Positions 16,894 to 26,987 of a stretch of 64,000 nt of DNA are shown one piece after another. Below the pieces are notes generated by a model. The model saw nothing but the letters and a program-made list of their open reading frames with translations. It was not told the origin of the DNA and searched no databases. The stretch's first letter is position 1. Each line of letters opens with the position of its first letter. The DNA comes from Miltoncostaea sp036826475 (GTDB taxonomy: Bacteria; Actinomycetota; Thermoleophilia; Miltoncostaeales; Miltoncostaeaceae), in assembly GCA_036826475.1 (NCBI GenBank), contig DAISWG010000007.1, positions 1-64,000 on the forward strand. Reading direction: 5' to 3'. A program made the translations under genes and the position numbers.

Positions 16894-17610
16894 GTGCCGC
16901 CCGCCGCCCCCGACGTCACCGCGACCTCCGCCGACGGCGTCCGGCCGCGCGGCGAGCTGCCCGTCGCGGCGCGGCGGTGGGTGGACCACGCCGTCCGGCC
17001 CGGCTCCGAGGGCATCCGCCACGCCGAGCTGCGCATGCACGGCGAGATCCTGGTGGGCCGGTGGCGGCCGTTCCGGGCCCACCAGGTCATCGACGCGGGG
17101 ACGGCCTTCACGTGGTCGGCGTCCGCGGGCCGCGGCCCGCTCGCGATCCGCGGGGCCGACCGCTTCGACGGCGGCGAGGGGGCGATGGACTGGCGCGTGC
17201 TCGGCGTCCCGGTGATGCGGGCCCGCGGCCCGGACGTGTCGCGCAGCGCCGCCGGCCGGCTCGCGGCCGAGACGGTCCTGTGCCCGCCCGCCGCGCTCGA
17301 CCCGCGCGTGCGCTGGTCGCCGGGCCCCGACGACGGGCATGCGACGTACCGGATCACCGTCGGCGCCTGGGAGCACGCGGTGGCAATCGCCGTCGACGAG
17401 GGCGGCGCGCTGACGGCGGTGGACACGGCCCGATGGGGCGACCCGCACGGCGACGGCCACGGCCTCCACCCCTTCCACGTCGCGTGCGAGGGCGGGCTCG
17501 CGCAGGGCGGCGTCACGATCCCGGGCGTCGTCCGCGCCGGCTGGAGGGACCCGGACGGCGCCGTGCGCGAGTTCTTCCGGGCGACGATCGACGCGGCCAC
17601 CTTCCGGTGA
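16894..17610 (+). CDS. DUF6544/DUF6920-like protein
   Basis: 238 residues. Stretches such as MHGEILVGRWRPF, FTWSASAGRGPLAIRGADRF and GPDVSRSAAGRLAAETVL are typical of a conserved actinobacterial family of unknown function that I recall as DUF6544/DUF6920. No signal peptide or transmembrane segment is visible. GTG 16894 is supported by the -10 six bases before it. The stop overlaps the ABC-transporter ATPase start (GTGA), making this the first gene of an eight-gene run ending with an acyl carrier protein. Confidence 0.8.
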   Translation: MPPAAPDVTATSADGVRPRGELPVAARRWVDHAVRPGSEGIRHAELRMHGEILVGRWRPFRAHQVIDAGTAFTWSASAGRGPLAIRGADRFDGGEGAMDWRVLGVPVMRARGPDVSRSAAGRLAAETVLCPPAALDPRVRWSPGPDDGHATYRITVGAWEHAVAIAVDEGGALTAVDTARWGDPHGDGHGLHPFHVACEGGLAQGGVTIPGVVRAGWRDPDGAVREFFRATIDAATFR

Positions 17611-18551
17611 CCACCGCGGTCCCCCGGCGTGGGCGGTCGCGACCCGCGCCGGATCACGTGGGCCCCGCGGTCGAGACCGCCGGCCTCACGAAGACGTACC
17701 GGGGCGGGGCCCGCGGGATCGTCGACCTGGACCTGCGGGTGGAGCGCGGCGAGCTGTTCGGCGTCCTCGGCCCCAACGGGGCCGGCAAGTCGACGTTGAT
17801 CCGGGTGATGCTCGACCTGATCCGGCCGACGGCGGGGCGCGTGTCGCTGCTCGGCTGCGACGTGCGCGCCTTCGGGCCCGCGCTGCGCGCGCGGGTGGGC
17901 TACCTGCCGGGCGACCTGCGCCTGGACGGGCGCATGACCGCCGCCCACCACGTGCGGCTGGCCGCGCGGGTGCGGCGGATGCCGGACACCGGCGAGGCCC
18001 CCGCGCTGGCGGAGCGGCTGGGCCTGGACCTGGGGCGCCCCCTCGGGGACCTGTCGCGCGGCAACCGCCAGAAGGTGGGGCTGGTGATGGCGTTCATGCA
18101 CCGGCCGGACCTGCTGGTGCTCGACGAGCCGACGTCGGGGCTCGACCCGCTGGTGCAGCAGGCGTTCGCGGAGCTCTGCCGCTCGGTGACGGGGCGGGGC
18201 GGCACCGTGCTCCTGTCGTCGCACGTGCTGTCCGAGGTGCAGCGGCTCGCCGACCGCGTGGCCCTGATCCGCGAGGGACGGCTGGAGCTGGTGGGATCGG
18301 TGGACGCGTTGCGCGCCCGCGCCGCGCAGCGGGTGGAGGTCGCGTTCGCGTCGCCCCCGCCCCGCGACGCCTTCGACGGGCTGCCGGGCGTGCGCGTGAT
18401 CGACCGCCACGGACACGTGGTCCGCCTCGCGGTGACCGGCACGTTCGACCCCCTGCTGAAGCGGCTCGCCGGGTTCGAGGTGGTGCGGCTCGACAGCCGC
18501 GAGGCCGACCTGGAGGACGTCTTCCTGGAGCGCTACGTGGATGCCGGGTAG
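17607..18551 (+). CDS. ABC-2 type exporter, ATP-binding subunit
   Basis: 314 residues. Walker A GPNGAGKST, a deviant signature LSRGNRQKVGLVMAF, Walker B LLVLDEPTSGLD and H-loop SSHVLSE are present; a roughly 80-residue C-terminal extension ends in DLEDVFLERYVDAG, typical of DrrA/CcmA-like drug or polysaccharide exporter ATPases. It pairs with the permease whose ATG overlaps its 3' end by 11 bases. The substrate cannot be inferred. Position ahead of acetyl-CoA genes suggests shared regulation rather than a shared pathway. Confidence 0.92.
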   Translation: MTTAVPRRGRSRPAPDHVGPAVETAGLTKTYRGGARGIVDLDLRVERGELFGVLGPNGAGKSTLIRVMLDLIRPTAGRVSLLGCDVRAFGPALRARVGYLPGDLRLDGRMTAAHHVRLAARVRRMPDTGEAPALAERLGLDLGRPLGDLSRGNRQKVGLVMAFMHRPDLLVLDEPTSGLDPLVQQAFAELCRSVTGRGGTVLLSSHVLSEVQRLADRVALIREGRLELVGSVDALRARAAQRVEVAFASPPPRDAFDGLPGVRVIDRHGHVVRLAVTGTFDPLLKRLAGFEVVRLDSREADLEDVFLERYVDAG

Positions 18552-19337
18552 CCTCGCCCTCGACGCGCTGCGCCGGCTCCGGCGGGGCATGGCGTGGTGG
18601 GCGCTCGGGCTGGTGGCCCTGGCCGCGTTGCAGCTGGGCGTGTACCCGACCGTCCGCGACATGAGCGACCTGAGCGAGCTGGTGCGCGACTACCCGGACG
18701 CGCTGAAGGAGCTGTTCGGGATCGGCGACCTCGACTACACGTCGGCGGCCGGGTACCTCGGCACCGAGCTCTTCGGCCTGGTGGTGCCCTTGCTGCTCGT
18801 GATCGTGGCGGTGTCGGCCGGCGCGCGCGGGTTCGCGGGCGAGGAGGAGCAGGGGCACCTCGAGACGATCCTGACGCTCCCGGTGGGCCGCCGCCGCGTG
18901 GTGCTGGAGGGGCTCGCGGCCATGGCCGCCGAGGTCGCGGTGCTCGGCGCCGTGCTGCTCGCCGCGCTGCTCGTGGGGGCCCCGCTCGTGGGGATGCACA
19001 TCGCGTCGTCGCACCTGGCGGCGGCGGTGCTGGCCGCCGTCCTCCTCGCGATCGGCTTCGGCTCGGTGGCGATGGCCGTCGGGGCCGCCACCGGCCGCCG
19101 CGCCGTCGCGACGGGCGCGGCCGCGGCGCTGGCCCTCGCCGCGTACCTGGTCGACTCCCTCGGCGCGCTGGTGCCGTGGCTGCACGACCTGGGCCCGTTC
19201 ACGCCGTTCCACCACTACGCGGCGCCGGAGCCCCTGCGCAACGGCGCCTCCCTCCCCCACCTCGCGGCGCTCCTCGCGCTGACCGCGGCCGGCGTCGTCG
19301 CCGCGGTCGTCGCCGTGGATCGCCGCGACATCGGGAC

Positions 19338-19341
<4 letters not shown>
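18541..19341 (+). CDS. ABC-2 type exporter, permease subunit
   Basis: 266 residues with six hydrophobic segments; GARGFAGEEEQGHLETILTL is the characteristic cytoplasmic loop of ABC-2 permeases, where the E-EQG-LE segment contacts the ATPase. It starts inside the last codons of the ATPase gene and its own stop overlaps the acetyl-CoA synthetase ATG. It should form an integral membrane half-transporter dimer with the ATPase. Substrate unknown. Confidence 0.9.
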
Positions 19342-21130
<1,789 letters not shown>

Positions 21131-21134
<4 letters not shown>

Positions 21135-22096
21135 GCGCCGCCCGTGACCTCGCGCTGCTGCGGCGCATGCTCCTGGTGCGGCGGTTCGAGGAGCGCTGCG
21201 CCGAGCTGTACGCCGGCGGCGAGATCCGCGGGTTCCTGCACCTGTGCATCGGCGAGGAGGCGATCCCCGTCGGCGCGCTGGACGCGCTGGACGACGGCGA
21301 CCCGGTCGTCGCGACCTACCGCGAGCACGGCCACGCCCTGGCCCGGGGCATCCCGCCCGCGGCGGTCATGGCGGAGCTGATGGGCCGCCGGGAGGGCTGC
21401 TCCGGCGGGCGGGGCGGTTCGATGCACCTGTTCGATCCGGACCGCGCCTTCTACGGCGGGCACGGGATCGTGGCCGCGGGCCTCCCCAACGCCGTGGGGA
21501 TCGCGCTGGCCGACGCGATGCGACGGCGCCCGCGCGTCGTCGCCTGCTTCTTCGGCGACGGGGCCGCCGCCGAGGGCGCGTTCCACGAGTCGCTGAACCT
21601 CGCGTCGCTGTGGCGCCTGCCCGTGCTCTTCCTCTGCGAGAACAACGGGTACGCGATGGGGACGGCCACCGAGCGGGCGCTGGCCGAGCCGCGGATCGCG
21701 CGGATGGCCGCCGGGTACCGCATGCCGGCCGTCACGGTGGACGGCATGGACGTCGTGGCGGTCGCCGCGGCCGTCGCGGAGGCGCTCGGGCCGGTGCGCG
21801 AGGGAGCCGGCCCGGCGTTCCTCGAGATGGAGACCTACCGGTTCCGCGCGCACTCGATGTACGACCCGGAGCTGTACCGCGACAAGGCCGAGGTCGAGCG
21901 GTGGCGCGAGCGCGACCCCCTGCTGGTGCACGGGACGCGGCTCCGGGCGGCCGGGGGGCTCGACGACGCGGGGCTCGCGGCGATGGAGCGGTCCGTCGCC
22001 GCCGAGATCGACGGGGCCGTTGCCGAGGCCCGGGGGGGCGCGCCGGAGGACGCCGCCACGCTCGGCCGCCACGTGGTCGCGGAGAGCGGGACGTGA
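21131..22096 (+). CDS. pdhA: Pyruvate (2-oxoacid) dehydrogenase E1 component, alpha subunit
   Basis: 321 residues. The thiamine-diphosphate motif runs from GDGAAAEGAFHESLN to NNGYAMG, and the phosphorylation-loop region reads RFRAHSMYDPELYRDKAE. Length and sequence fit heterotetrameric E1 alpha of PDH or acetoin dehydrogenase complexes. It starts at GTG overlapping the Acs stop, and its stop overlaps the beta-subunit GTG. The presence of E1 beta and E2 but no E3 means dihydrolipoamide dehydrogenase must be encoded elsewhere. Acetoin or branched-chain 2-oxoacid substrates cannot be excluded. Confidence 0.92.
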
Positions 22097-23079
22097 GCGG
22101 CGAGGGCCCGACGAGCTACCGGGAGCAGCTGCGGGAGGCCCATCGGGAGGCCCTGGCGCGCGACGATCGCGTGTTCCTGATGGGCGAGGACGTCGGCCGC
22201 TACGGGGGGTCCTACGCCGTCACGAAGGGCCTCCAGGCGGAGTTCGGCGAGGAGCGGGTGCGCGACGCCCCGCTGTCGGAGCTCGCGTTCGTGGGGGCGG
22301 GCATCGGCGCCGCGATCGCGGGGATGCTGCCCATCGTCGAGGTGATGACGGTGAACTTCAGCCTGCTCGCCCTGGACCAGATCGTGAACACCGCGGCGGC
22401 GATGCGGCACATGTCCGGCGGCCGCGTCGGCGTCCCTGTCGTGATCCGCACGGCGACCGGGGGCGGGCGCCAGGTGGCGGCGCAGCACTCCCACAGCCTC
22501 GAGGGCTGGTTCGCGCACGTCCCCGGCCTGCGGGTCCTGGCGCCGGCGACGCTCGCCGACGCGCGCGGCATGCTCTGGCCGGCGCTGATGGACCCGGACC
22601 CGGTGGTGATCGTCGAGCACGCCGGGCTCTACAACGCGCGCGGGCCGGTGCCCGCGCCGGGGCCCGTCGACATCGCGCGGGCGGCGGTGCGGCGGCCCGG
22701 CGCCGACGTCACGATCGTCGCCCACGGCGGCGCGGTGCCGACGGCGCTGGCCGCGGCGGCGTCCCTGGCGGGTGAGGGCGTCGACGCCGAGGTCATCGAC
22801 CTGCGGGTCCTGCGCCCCCTCGACACCGCCACCGTCCTGGAGTCGGTGCGCCGGACCCGGCGGGCGGTGGTCGTCGACGAGGGGTGGCGCAGCGTCGGGC
22901 TGTCGGCCGAGGTCGCGGCGCGCATCGCCGAGGAGGCGTTCTACGACCTGGACGCCCCCGTGGCGCGCGTGTGCGGGGCGGAGGTCCCCATGCCGTACGC
23001 GGCCGCGCTGGAGCGGGCCGCGATCCCGTCGCCCGGCGACGTGGCGTCCGCCGTCCGCGGGATGGCCGCCGGTGCCTGA
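22093..23079 (+). CDS. pdhB: Pyruvate (2-oxoacid) dehydrogenase E1 component, beta subunit
   Basis: 328 residues. FLMGEDVGRYGGSYAVTKGL, DAPLSELAFVGAGIGAA and AQHSHSLEGWFAHVPGLRV are standard E1 beta sequences, including the glutamate that activates thiamine diphosphate. The C-terminal transketolase domain ends near RGMAAGA. It is translated from GTG overlapping the alpha-subunit stop and overlaps the E2 start by eight bases. It forms the alpha2-beta2 E1 with the preceding gene. Confidence 0.92.
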   Translation: MSGEGPTSYREQLREAHREALARDDRVFLMGEDVGRYGGSYAVTKGLQAEFGEERVRDAPLSELAFVGAGIGAAIAGMLPIVEVMTVNFSLLALDQIVNTAAAMRHMSGGRVGVPVVIRTATGGGRQVAAQHSHSLEGWFAHVPGLRVLAPATLADARGMLWPALMDPDPVVIVEHAGLYNARGPVPAPGPVDIARAAVRRPGADVTIVAHGGAVPTALAAAASLAGEGVDAEVIDLRVLRPLDTATVLESVRRTRRAVVVDEGWRSVGLSAEVAARIAEEAFYDLDAPVARVCGAEVPMPYAAALERAAIPSPGDVASAVRGMAAGA

Positions 23080-24178
23080 CATCCTGATGCCGTCGCTCGG
23101 CGCCGACATGGAGTCGGGCGTGGTCGCGGAGTGGCTGATCCGGCCCGGGGACCGCGTCGCGCACGGCGACGTGGTGGCCGTCGTCGAGACCGACAAGGGC
23201 GCCATCGAGATCGAGGCGTACGCCGAGGGCGTCGTCGAGGCGATCCTGGAGCCGGAGGGGACCCGGGTGGAGGTGGGCCGTCCCATCGCGCGCCTCGCCG
23301 CCGCGGTGGCGCCGGCAGCGCCGCCCCCGCCGCCGCCGGCAGTCCGCGCCACGCCGGGCGCGCGCCGCGCCGCCGCCGCGCGCGGCCTCGGGCTGGAGGG
23401 GGTCGCGGGCACCGGCCCGGGCGGCGCCGTGACCGAGGCCGACGTGGCGCGGGCCGGGGCGGCCGCGCCCGCCGGGCCGCCGGCGGGCCCGCCGGCCGTC
23501 GCGGCGGACGATCCGGCGGCCGCGCTGCGCCGCGCGACCGGGGAGCTGATGGCCCGCGCGAAGCGGGAGATCCCGCACTACTACTTGGAGCACCGCATCG
23601 ACGTGAGCCGCGCCGTCGCGCACCTCGCGGCGCTGAACGCCGGCCGGACGCCCGCCGATCGCGCGGTGCTCACGCCGCTCCTGGTGCGGGCGATCGCCCT
23701 CGCCGCCGGGGAGGTGCCGGAGGTGAACGGCCATTTCGTGGACGGCGCGTTCGCGCCCGCGTCATCCGTGCACGTGGGGCTGGCGATCGCGCTTCGCGGC
23801 GGGGGCGTGGTGGCGCCCGTCGTCCGCGATCTCGACCGCCTCCGCGCCGCGGACCTGGTCCCGGTGGTCCGCGACCTGGTCGGCCGGGTGCGCACGGGCG
23901 CCCTCCGCTCGGGCGACGTGGGGGACGCCACCATCACGCTCAGCAGCCTGGGCGAGCGGAGCGTGGAGGTGGTGCACGGGGTCATCCATCCCCCGCAGGT
24001 CGCGCTCGTCGGCGCGGGCAGCGTGGTGGAGCGCCCGTGGGCGGTCGACGGCGCGGTGACGGTGCGACCCGTGCTGGCGCTGACCCTGTCCGCCGACCAC
24101 CGCGTGAGCGACGGCCGCCGCGGCGGCCGCTTCCTGCTGGCGGTGCAGCGCCGCCTCGACGAACCGGAGGAGCTGTGA
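23072..24178 (+). CDS. pdhC: Dihydrolipoamide acyltransferase (E2)
   Basis: 368 residues: one lipoyl domain (1-76, lipoyl lysine Lys42 in ETDKGAIEIEA), an Ala/Pro linker, a peripheral-subunit-binding domain (about 92-128) and the CoA-acyltransferase domain (about 150-368). The catalytic motif is SADHRVSDGRRGGRF, the HRVxDG form. The binding domain shows that an E3 partner is expected even though none is in the operon. Start GTG 23072 gives the conserved VPDILMPSLG beginning. It is followed directly by an acyl carrier protein gene (GTGA overlap). Confidence 0.92.
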   Translation: MPDILMPSLGADMESGVVAEWLIRPGDRVAHGDVVAVVETDKGAIEIEAYAEGVVEAILEPEGTRVEVGRPIARLAAAVAPAAPPPPPPAVRATPGARRAAAARGLGLEGVAGTGPGGAVTEADVARAGAAAPAGPPAGPPAVAADDPAAALRRATGELMARAKREIPHYYLEHRIDVSRAVAHLAALNAGRTPADRAVLTPLLVRAIALAAGEVPEVNGHFVDGAFAPASSVHVGLAIALRGGGVVAPVVRDLDRLRAADLVPVVRDLVGRVRTGALRSGDVGDATITLSSLGERSVEVVHGVIHPPQVALVGAGSVVERPWAVDGAVTVRPVLALTLSADHRVSDGRRGGRFLLAVQRRLDEPEEL

Positions 24179-24420
24179 CGCAGGACGACGCCATCGCCGC
24201 GATCCTCGACGCCCTGGCGGAGGTGGCGCCGGAGGCCGACCCCGCCCGCCTCGACGCCGACGCGCCCATCCAGGACCAGGTCGACCTGGACTCCATGGAC
24301 TTCCTGGCGCTGATCGAGGCGGTCCGGGCCCGGACGGGGATCGACGTCCCGGAGTCCGACTACCGCCGGCTCGCCACGATCGCCGACGGCGCCCGCTACC
24401 TGGCGGCCCGGACCGCCTGA
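24175..24420 (+). CDS. Acyl carrier protein
   Basis: 81 residues, four-helix ACP pattern, with the phosphopantetheine serine Ser40 in DLDSMDFLALIEAV. It is the last gene of the operon and its GTG overlaps the E2 stop, so it is co-translated with the pyruvate dehydrogenase genes. ACPs of this length serve fatty-acid, polyketide or lipoate synthesis. Here a role in lipoyl assembly (octanoyl-ACP) or in capturing acyl groups from E2 is conceivable but unproven. Confidence 0.88.
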   Translation: MTQDDAIAAILDALAEVAPEADPARLDADAPIQDQVDLDSMDFLALIEAVRARTGIDVPESDYRRLATIADGARYLAARTA

Positions 24421-24439
24421 GCCGTCCGCGGCGGGCGGG

Positions 24440-24664
24440 TCACCACGGCCCCGGGCGCTCCAGCTCGCGCAGCTCCCGTGCGTAGCCCCCGCGGCCGTCC
24501 GCCAGCAGCGCGTCGTCCTCCGCCGTCGGCGCCCCGCCGCGGCGCAGCCGCCCCGCCAGGTCCTCGAGCCGGACGACCAGGTCGTCGGGCTCGCGGCCCC
24601 GCACCAGCGCCGCCAGCTCGACCGCCTCCGTCGCGACCGCCCGCCCCGCATCCGCGTCGGACAT
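24440..24664 (-). CDS. Hypothetical 74-residue protein
   Basis: Starts MSDADAGRAVATEAVELAAL after a GAGGGAGGGG ribosome-binding site. It is a small, charged, probably helical soluble protein with no recognisable family. It converges on the acyl carrier protein gene and lies 96 bases downstream of the phosphoribosyltransferase on the same strand. A perfect GGGCGAtcgTCGCCC palindrome sits 22 bases upstream of its start. Confidence 0.6.
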   Translation of the reverse strand: MSDADAGRAVATEAVELAALVRGREPDDLVVRLEDLAGRLRRGGAPTAEDDALLADGRGGYARELRELERPGPW

Positions 24665-24685
24665 CACCCCTCCCTCGTCGCCAGG

Positions 24686-24700
24686 GGGCGATCGTCGCCC
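24686..24700. promoter_or_regulatory. Perfect 15-bp palindrome GGGCGAtcgTCGCCC
   Basis: 6-bp arms around tcg, 22 bases upstream of the minus-strand ATG at 24664. It could be an operator or a terminator stem for the upstream phosphoribosyltransferase gene. Its arm sequence differs from the CTGCGGG-type boxes. Confidence 0.35.
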
Positions 24701-24760
24701 GGACGGGGCCGCGCGGAATCGGGGCCGGCCACCGGGGCGGTGCGGCATCCCCGCACGCCC

Positions 24761-25402
24761 TCAGCCGGGGGCGCCCCCGGCGGCGAGGAGCGCGCGGACC
24801 TCGTCGTCCGACACCGGCTCGAAGTCGTCGTACCAGCGGCCGACGCTCCCGAACCGCCTCGGGATGAGCGCGCAGATGCACTCGCCGGCGTCGGCCGCCA
24901 GCATCTCGACGGCCTGCGGCGACCCGACGGGCGCGGCCACCACCACCCGCGCGGCGCCCCGGCCGCGCGCGGACGCCACCGCCGCGAGGTCGCTGAGGCC
25001 CGTTGCGAGGCCGTCGTCGACGATCACCGCGACCGCACCGGCCAGGTCGCGGGGCGGCGCGTCGCCGCGCAGCGCCCGCACCCGGGCCTCGAGCTCGGCG
25101 CGGCGGTCGGCGACGAGGCGCTCCACCTCACCGGTCGCCGCTCCGACACTGCGGGCGGCGTCGCGGTCGACGAGCGCGACGCCGCCCTCCGCGACCGCCC
25201 CGATCGCCAGCTCGGGCTGGATGGGGGCGCCGACCTTGCGGACCACCACCAGGTCGAGGGGCGCGCCGATGGCGCGCGCCACCTCGGCCGCCACCGGGAC
25301 GCCGCCCCGGGGGACGCCGAGCACCACCGTCCGCGGGCCGCGGAGCCCCGCGAGACGGGTCGCCAGCCGGCGGCCCGCGTCCTGGCGGTCCCGGAACGCC
25401 AT
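24761..25402 (-). CDS. Phosphoribosyltransferase-fold protein (Rv0571c-like)
   Basis: 213 residues. VAVIVDDGLATGLSDLAAV is the PRPP-binding loop of type I phosphoribosyltransferases, preceded by VLGVPRGGVPVAAEVARAI and VVRKVGAPIQPELAIGAV, the pattern of the stand-alone actinobacterial PRTase family that includes Rv0571c, a DosR-regulon gene. The substrate base is unknown. ATG 25402 follows GGGAGGATCGGGT. It is divergent from the CBS-NTPase fusion; the intervening region contains the best regulator-like palindrome in the window. Confidence 0.88.
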   Translation of the reverse strand: MAFRDRQDAGRRLATRLAGLRGPRTVVLGVPRGGVPVAAEVARAIGAPLDLVVVRKVGAPIQPELAIGAVAEGGVALVDRDAARSVGAATGEVERLVADRRAELEARVRALRGDAPPRDLAGAVAVIVDDGLATGLSDLAAVASARGRGAARVVVAAPVGSPQAVEMLAADAGECICALIPRRFGSVGRWYDDFEPVSDDEVRALLAAGGAPG

Positions 25403-25426
25403 ACCCGATCCTCCCGCCGCGCGGGG

Positions 25427-25461
25427 CTGCGGGCAACCCGCAGGCGGCGACCGGGCGGCCC
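25427..25461. promoter_or_regulatory. Best candidate regulon box plus second box 22 bp away
   Basis: CTGCGGGcaaCCCGCAG (25427-25443) is a perfect 7-bp-arm palindrome. A weaker GGGcggCCC is centred at 25457, 22 bp away. A -10 (TACGGT, 25489-25494) lies 32 bp after the second centre and would start the CBS-NTPase mRNA near 25501. Confidence 0.5.
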
Positions 25462-25528
25462 CCGCTTCACGCGCCCCCGCCCGGGCCGTACGGTCGGTGT
25501 GCACCGCGACGACGACGGGGGTCCACCG

Positions 25529-26419
25529 ATGAAGGTCCGCGACGTGATGACCGCCCACCCGGTGCTGGCGACGGCGCGCGACGCCGACCGCGAGCGGGTG
25601 CGGCAGCTGATGGAGGACGCCGACGTCCACCACATCCCCGTCGTGGACGGCGACGAGCTGGTCGGCGTCTGGGCGCAGGGCGAGGACGGGTCGGTGTTCC
25701 TGCTCGGCGGCGACCGCGTCATCGAGCTGCCGGCCGAGGAGGACGCCGCCCGGGCCATGGCCGCCCTGATGCGCGACGCCGAGGTGGTCCTGGTGCGGGA
25801 CGAGGGGCTGGCGAGCGGCATCCTCACCCGCGCCGACGCCCTCGCCATCCTCCGCACGGCGCTCGGCCGGGGCGTCGGGCGGCGCCACCGCCAGCCCACG
25901 GTGATCCGCGTCGCCGGGGCCGCGGGCAGCGGGAAGACCACGTTGATCATGCACACGCTCGGGCATCTCCCGTCGGTCGACGCCGTGGTGCTCCAGGTGA
26001 ACCGGCCCACCGGGCCCGAGACGGCCGGGGAGGCCCGCGAGGTGATCGACGGGTCCGCCCACTGGCGGGCCGGGCTGACCCGGGCGATCGACCGGCTGCA
26101 GGACGCCCAGCTCATCCTGCTGGAGGACCGCGACGAGGAGCCGGACCTGTCGCGCGGCATCGGCGAGGACCTCCAGGTGGCGATGCTGACCCCGGCCGAG
26201 GCGCACCGGCTGACCGCCGATCGCCTGCGCGACGCCCAGGCGCTGGTGGTGACGCGGGCCGACGGGGCGTCCGCCGAGGCGCTGGAGATCGCCGCCGAGG
26301 CCTGCCGCGAGCGGTTCCCCGCCGTCCAGGTCTTCGCCGTGGGACCGGGCCCAGGCGACCCCGGGATGGAGGAGTGGGTGGGCTGGGTGCGGCGTCAGGT
26401 CATGCGCCGCCGCGGGTAG
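25529..26419 (+). CDS. CBS-pair domain fused to P-loop NTPase (HypB/UreG-like)
   Basis: 296 residues. The N-terminal 120 residues form a CBS pair (MKVRDVMTAHPVLATARD; second copy ends SGILTRADALAIL). After a basic linker GRRHRQ a P-loop NTPase follows with Walker A AGAAGSGKTTLIMHTLG near 130-145 and later VVTRADGASAEAL, similar to the G4-type motif of SIMIBI GTPases such as HypB and UreG, which load nickel enzymes. No metal-binding Cys/His cluster is seen. An adenine-nucleotide-gated NTPase is the simplest reading (inference). It is preceded by the strongest regulator box and followed after 29 bases by a membrane microprotein. Confidence 0.8.
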   Translation: MKVRDVMTAHPVLATARDADRERVRQLMEDADVHHIPVVDGDELVGVWAQGEDGSVFLLGGDRVIELPAEEDAARAMAALMRDAEVVLVRDEGLASGILTRADALAILRTALGRGVGRRHRQPTVIRVAGAAGSGKTTLIMHTLGHLPSVDAVVLQVNRPTGPETAGEAREVIDGSAHWRAGLTRAIDRLQDAQLILLEDRDEEPDLSRGIGEDLQVAMLTPAEAHRLTADRLRDAQALVVTRADGASAEALEIAAEACRERFPAVQVFAVGPGPGDPGMEEWVGWVRRQVMRRRG

Positions 26420-26448
26420 CCCTTGGAGGGACGCGGACGGGAGGAGCC

Positions 26449-26577
26449 ATGGACATGAGCGTCATGGAGTGGTGGCCGACCATGGTGATGGCCGGCGTCT
26501 ACGTCGCCGCCTGGGCCGCGATCATCTGGATCGCCGGCAAGGCGCTCACCGACCACCGGCGGCGCGGGCCGCGCTGA
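26449..26577 (+). CDS. 42-residue membrane microprotein
   Basis: MDMSVMEWWPTMVMAG is followed by a hydrophobic helix (VYVAAWAAIIWIAG) and a basic tail ending HRRRGPR, consistent with one N-out/C-in transmembrane helix. GGGAGGAGCC precedes the ATG. The 29-base gap suggests cotranscription with the CBS-NTPase. No family recognised; compare the microprotein at 10.9 kb. Confidence 0.7.
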   Translation: MDMSVMEWWPTMVMAGVYVAAWAAIIWIAGKALTDHRRRGPR

Positions 26578-26603
26578 GCGTCCGCCCGCGGCGGACGCAC
26601 GGG

Positions 26604-26912
26604 CTACGCGGCGGCGTCCTCGCGGGCGTCGAGCGCGAAGAGGAAGCGCGCGCTCTCGATGTCGGCGTCGCCGTCGCGCACCCCGGCGCGCAGGCGTGCC
26701 GTGGGCTCGCGCAGCAGCGCCTCGACGATCGACCGCGTGAGCGTCTCGAGGCGGTCGCGGTCGTCGGGGCGCAGGCCGTCCCACCGGCCGTCGAGGCGGT
26801 CGAGCTCCTCGCGGCGGATCGCCTCGGCCCGGTCGCGCAGTGCGGCGATCAGGTCGCGGGCGTTCTCGTGGCGCGGCGCGACGCGGGGGATGCTGCCGAT
26901 CGTGGTGGCCAT
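26604..26912 (-). CDS. Free-standing glutamyl-tRNA reductase dimerisation-like domain
   Basis: 102 residues. The region from about 20 to 95 (LIAALRDRAEAIRREELDRL, then LETLTRSIVEALLREPTARL and ESARFLFALD) resembles the C-terminal helical dimerisation domain of HemA (glutamyl-tRNA reductase), normally attached to catalytic and NADPH domains that are absent here. It cannot be an enzyme. It may modulate HemA by heterodimer formation, or simply reuse the fold (inference). ATG 26912 is the only reasonable start. It is convergent with the membrane microprotein and separated from the propeller-protein gene by a hairpin. Confidence 0.65.
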   Translation of the reverse strand: MATTIGSIPRVAPRHENARDLIAALRDRAEAIRREELDRLDGRWDGLRPDDRDRLETLTRSIVEALLREPTARLRAGVRDGDADIESARFLFALDAREDAAA

Positions 26913-26940
26913 TCCTGGGCCTCCGGGGCGTGGGGCGTGC

Positions 26941-26970
26941 CCCGCCCTCCGGGATGAACCGGAGGGCGGG
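26941..26970 (-). terminator. Strong hairpin after the propeller-cytochrome gene
   Basis: A perfect 12-bp stem with a 6-base loop (26941-26952 pairs with 26959-26970), 17 bases after the minus-strand stop at 26988. No T-run follows. Confidence 0.6.
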
Positions 26971-26987
26971 GGCGCCACCGTCGTCGT

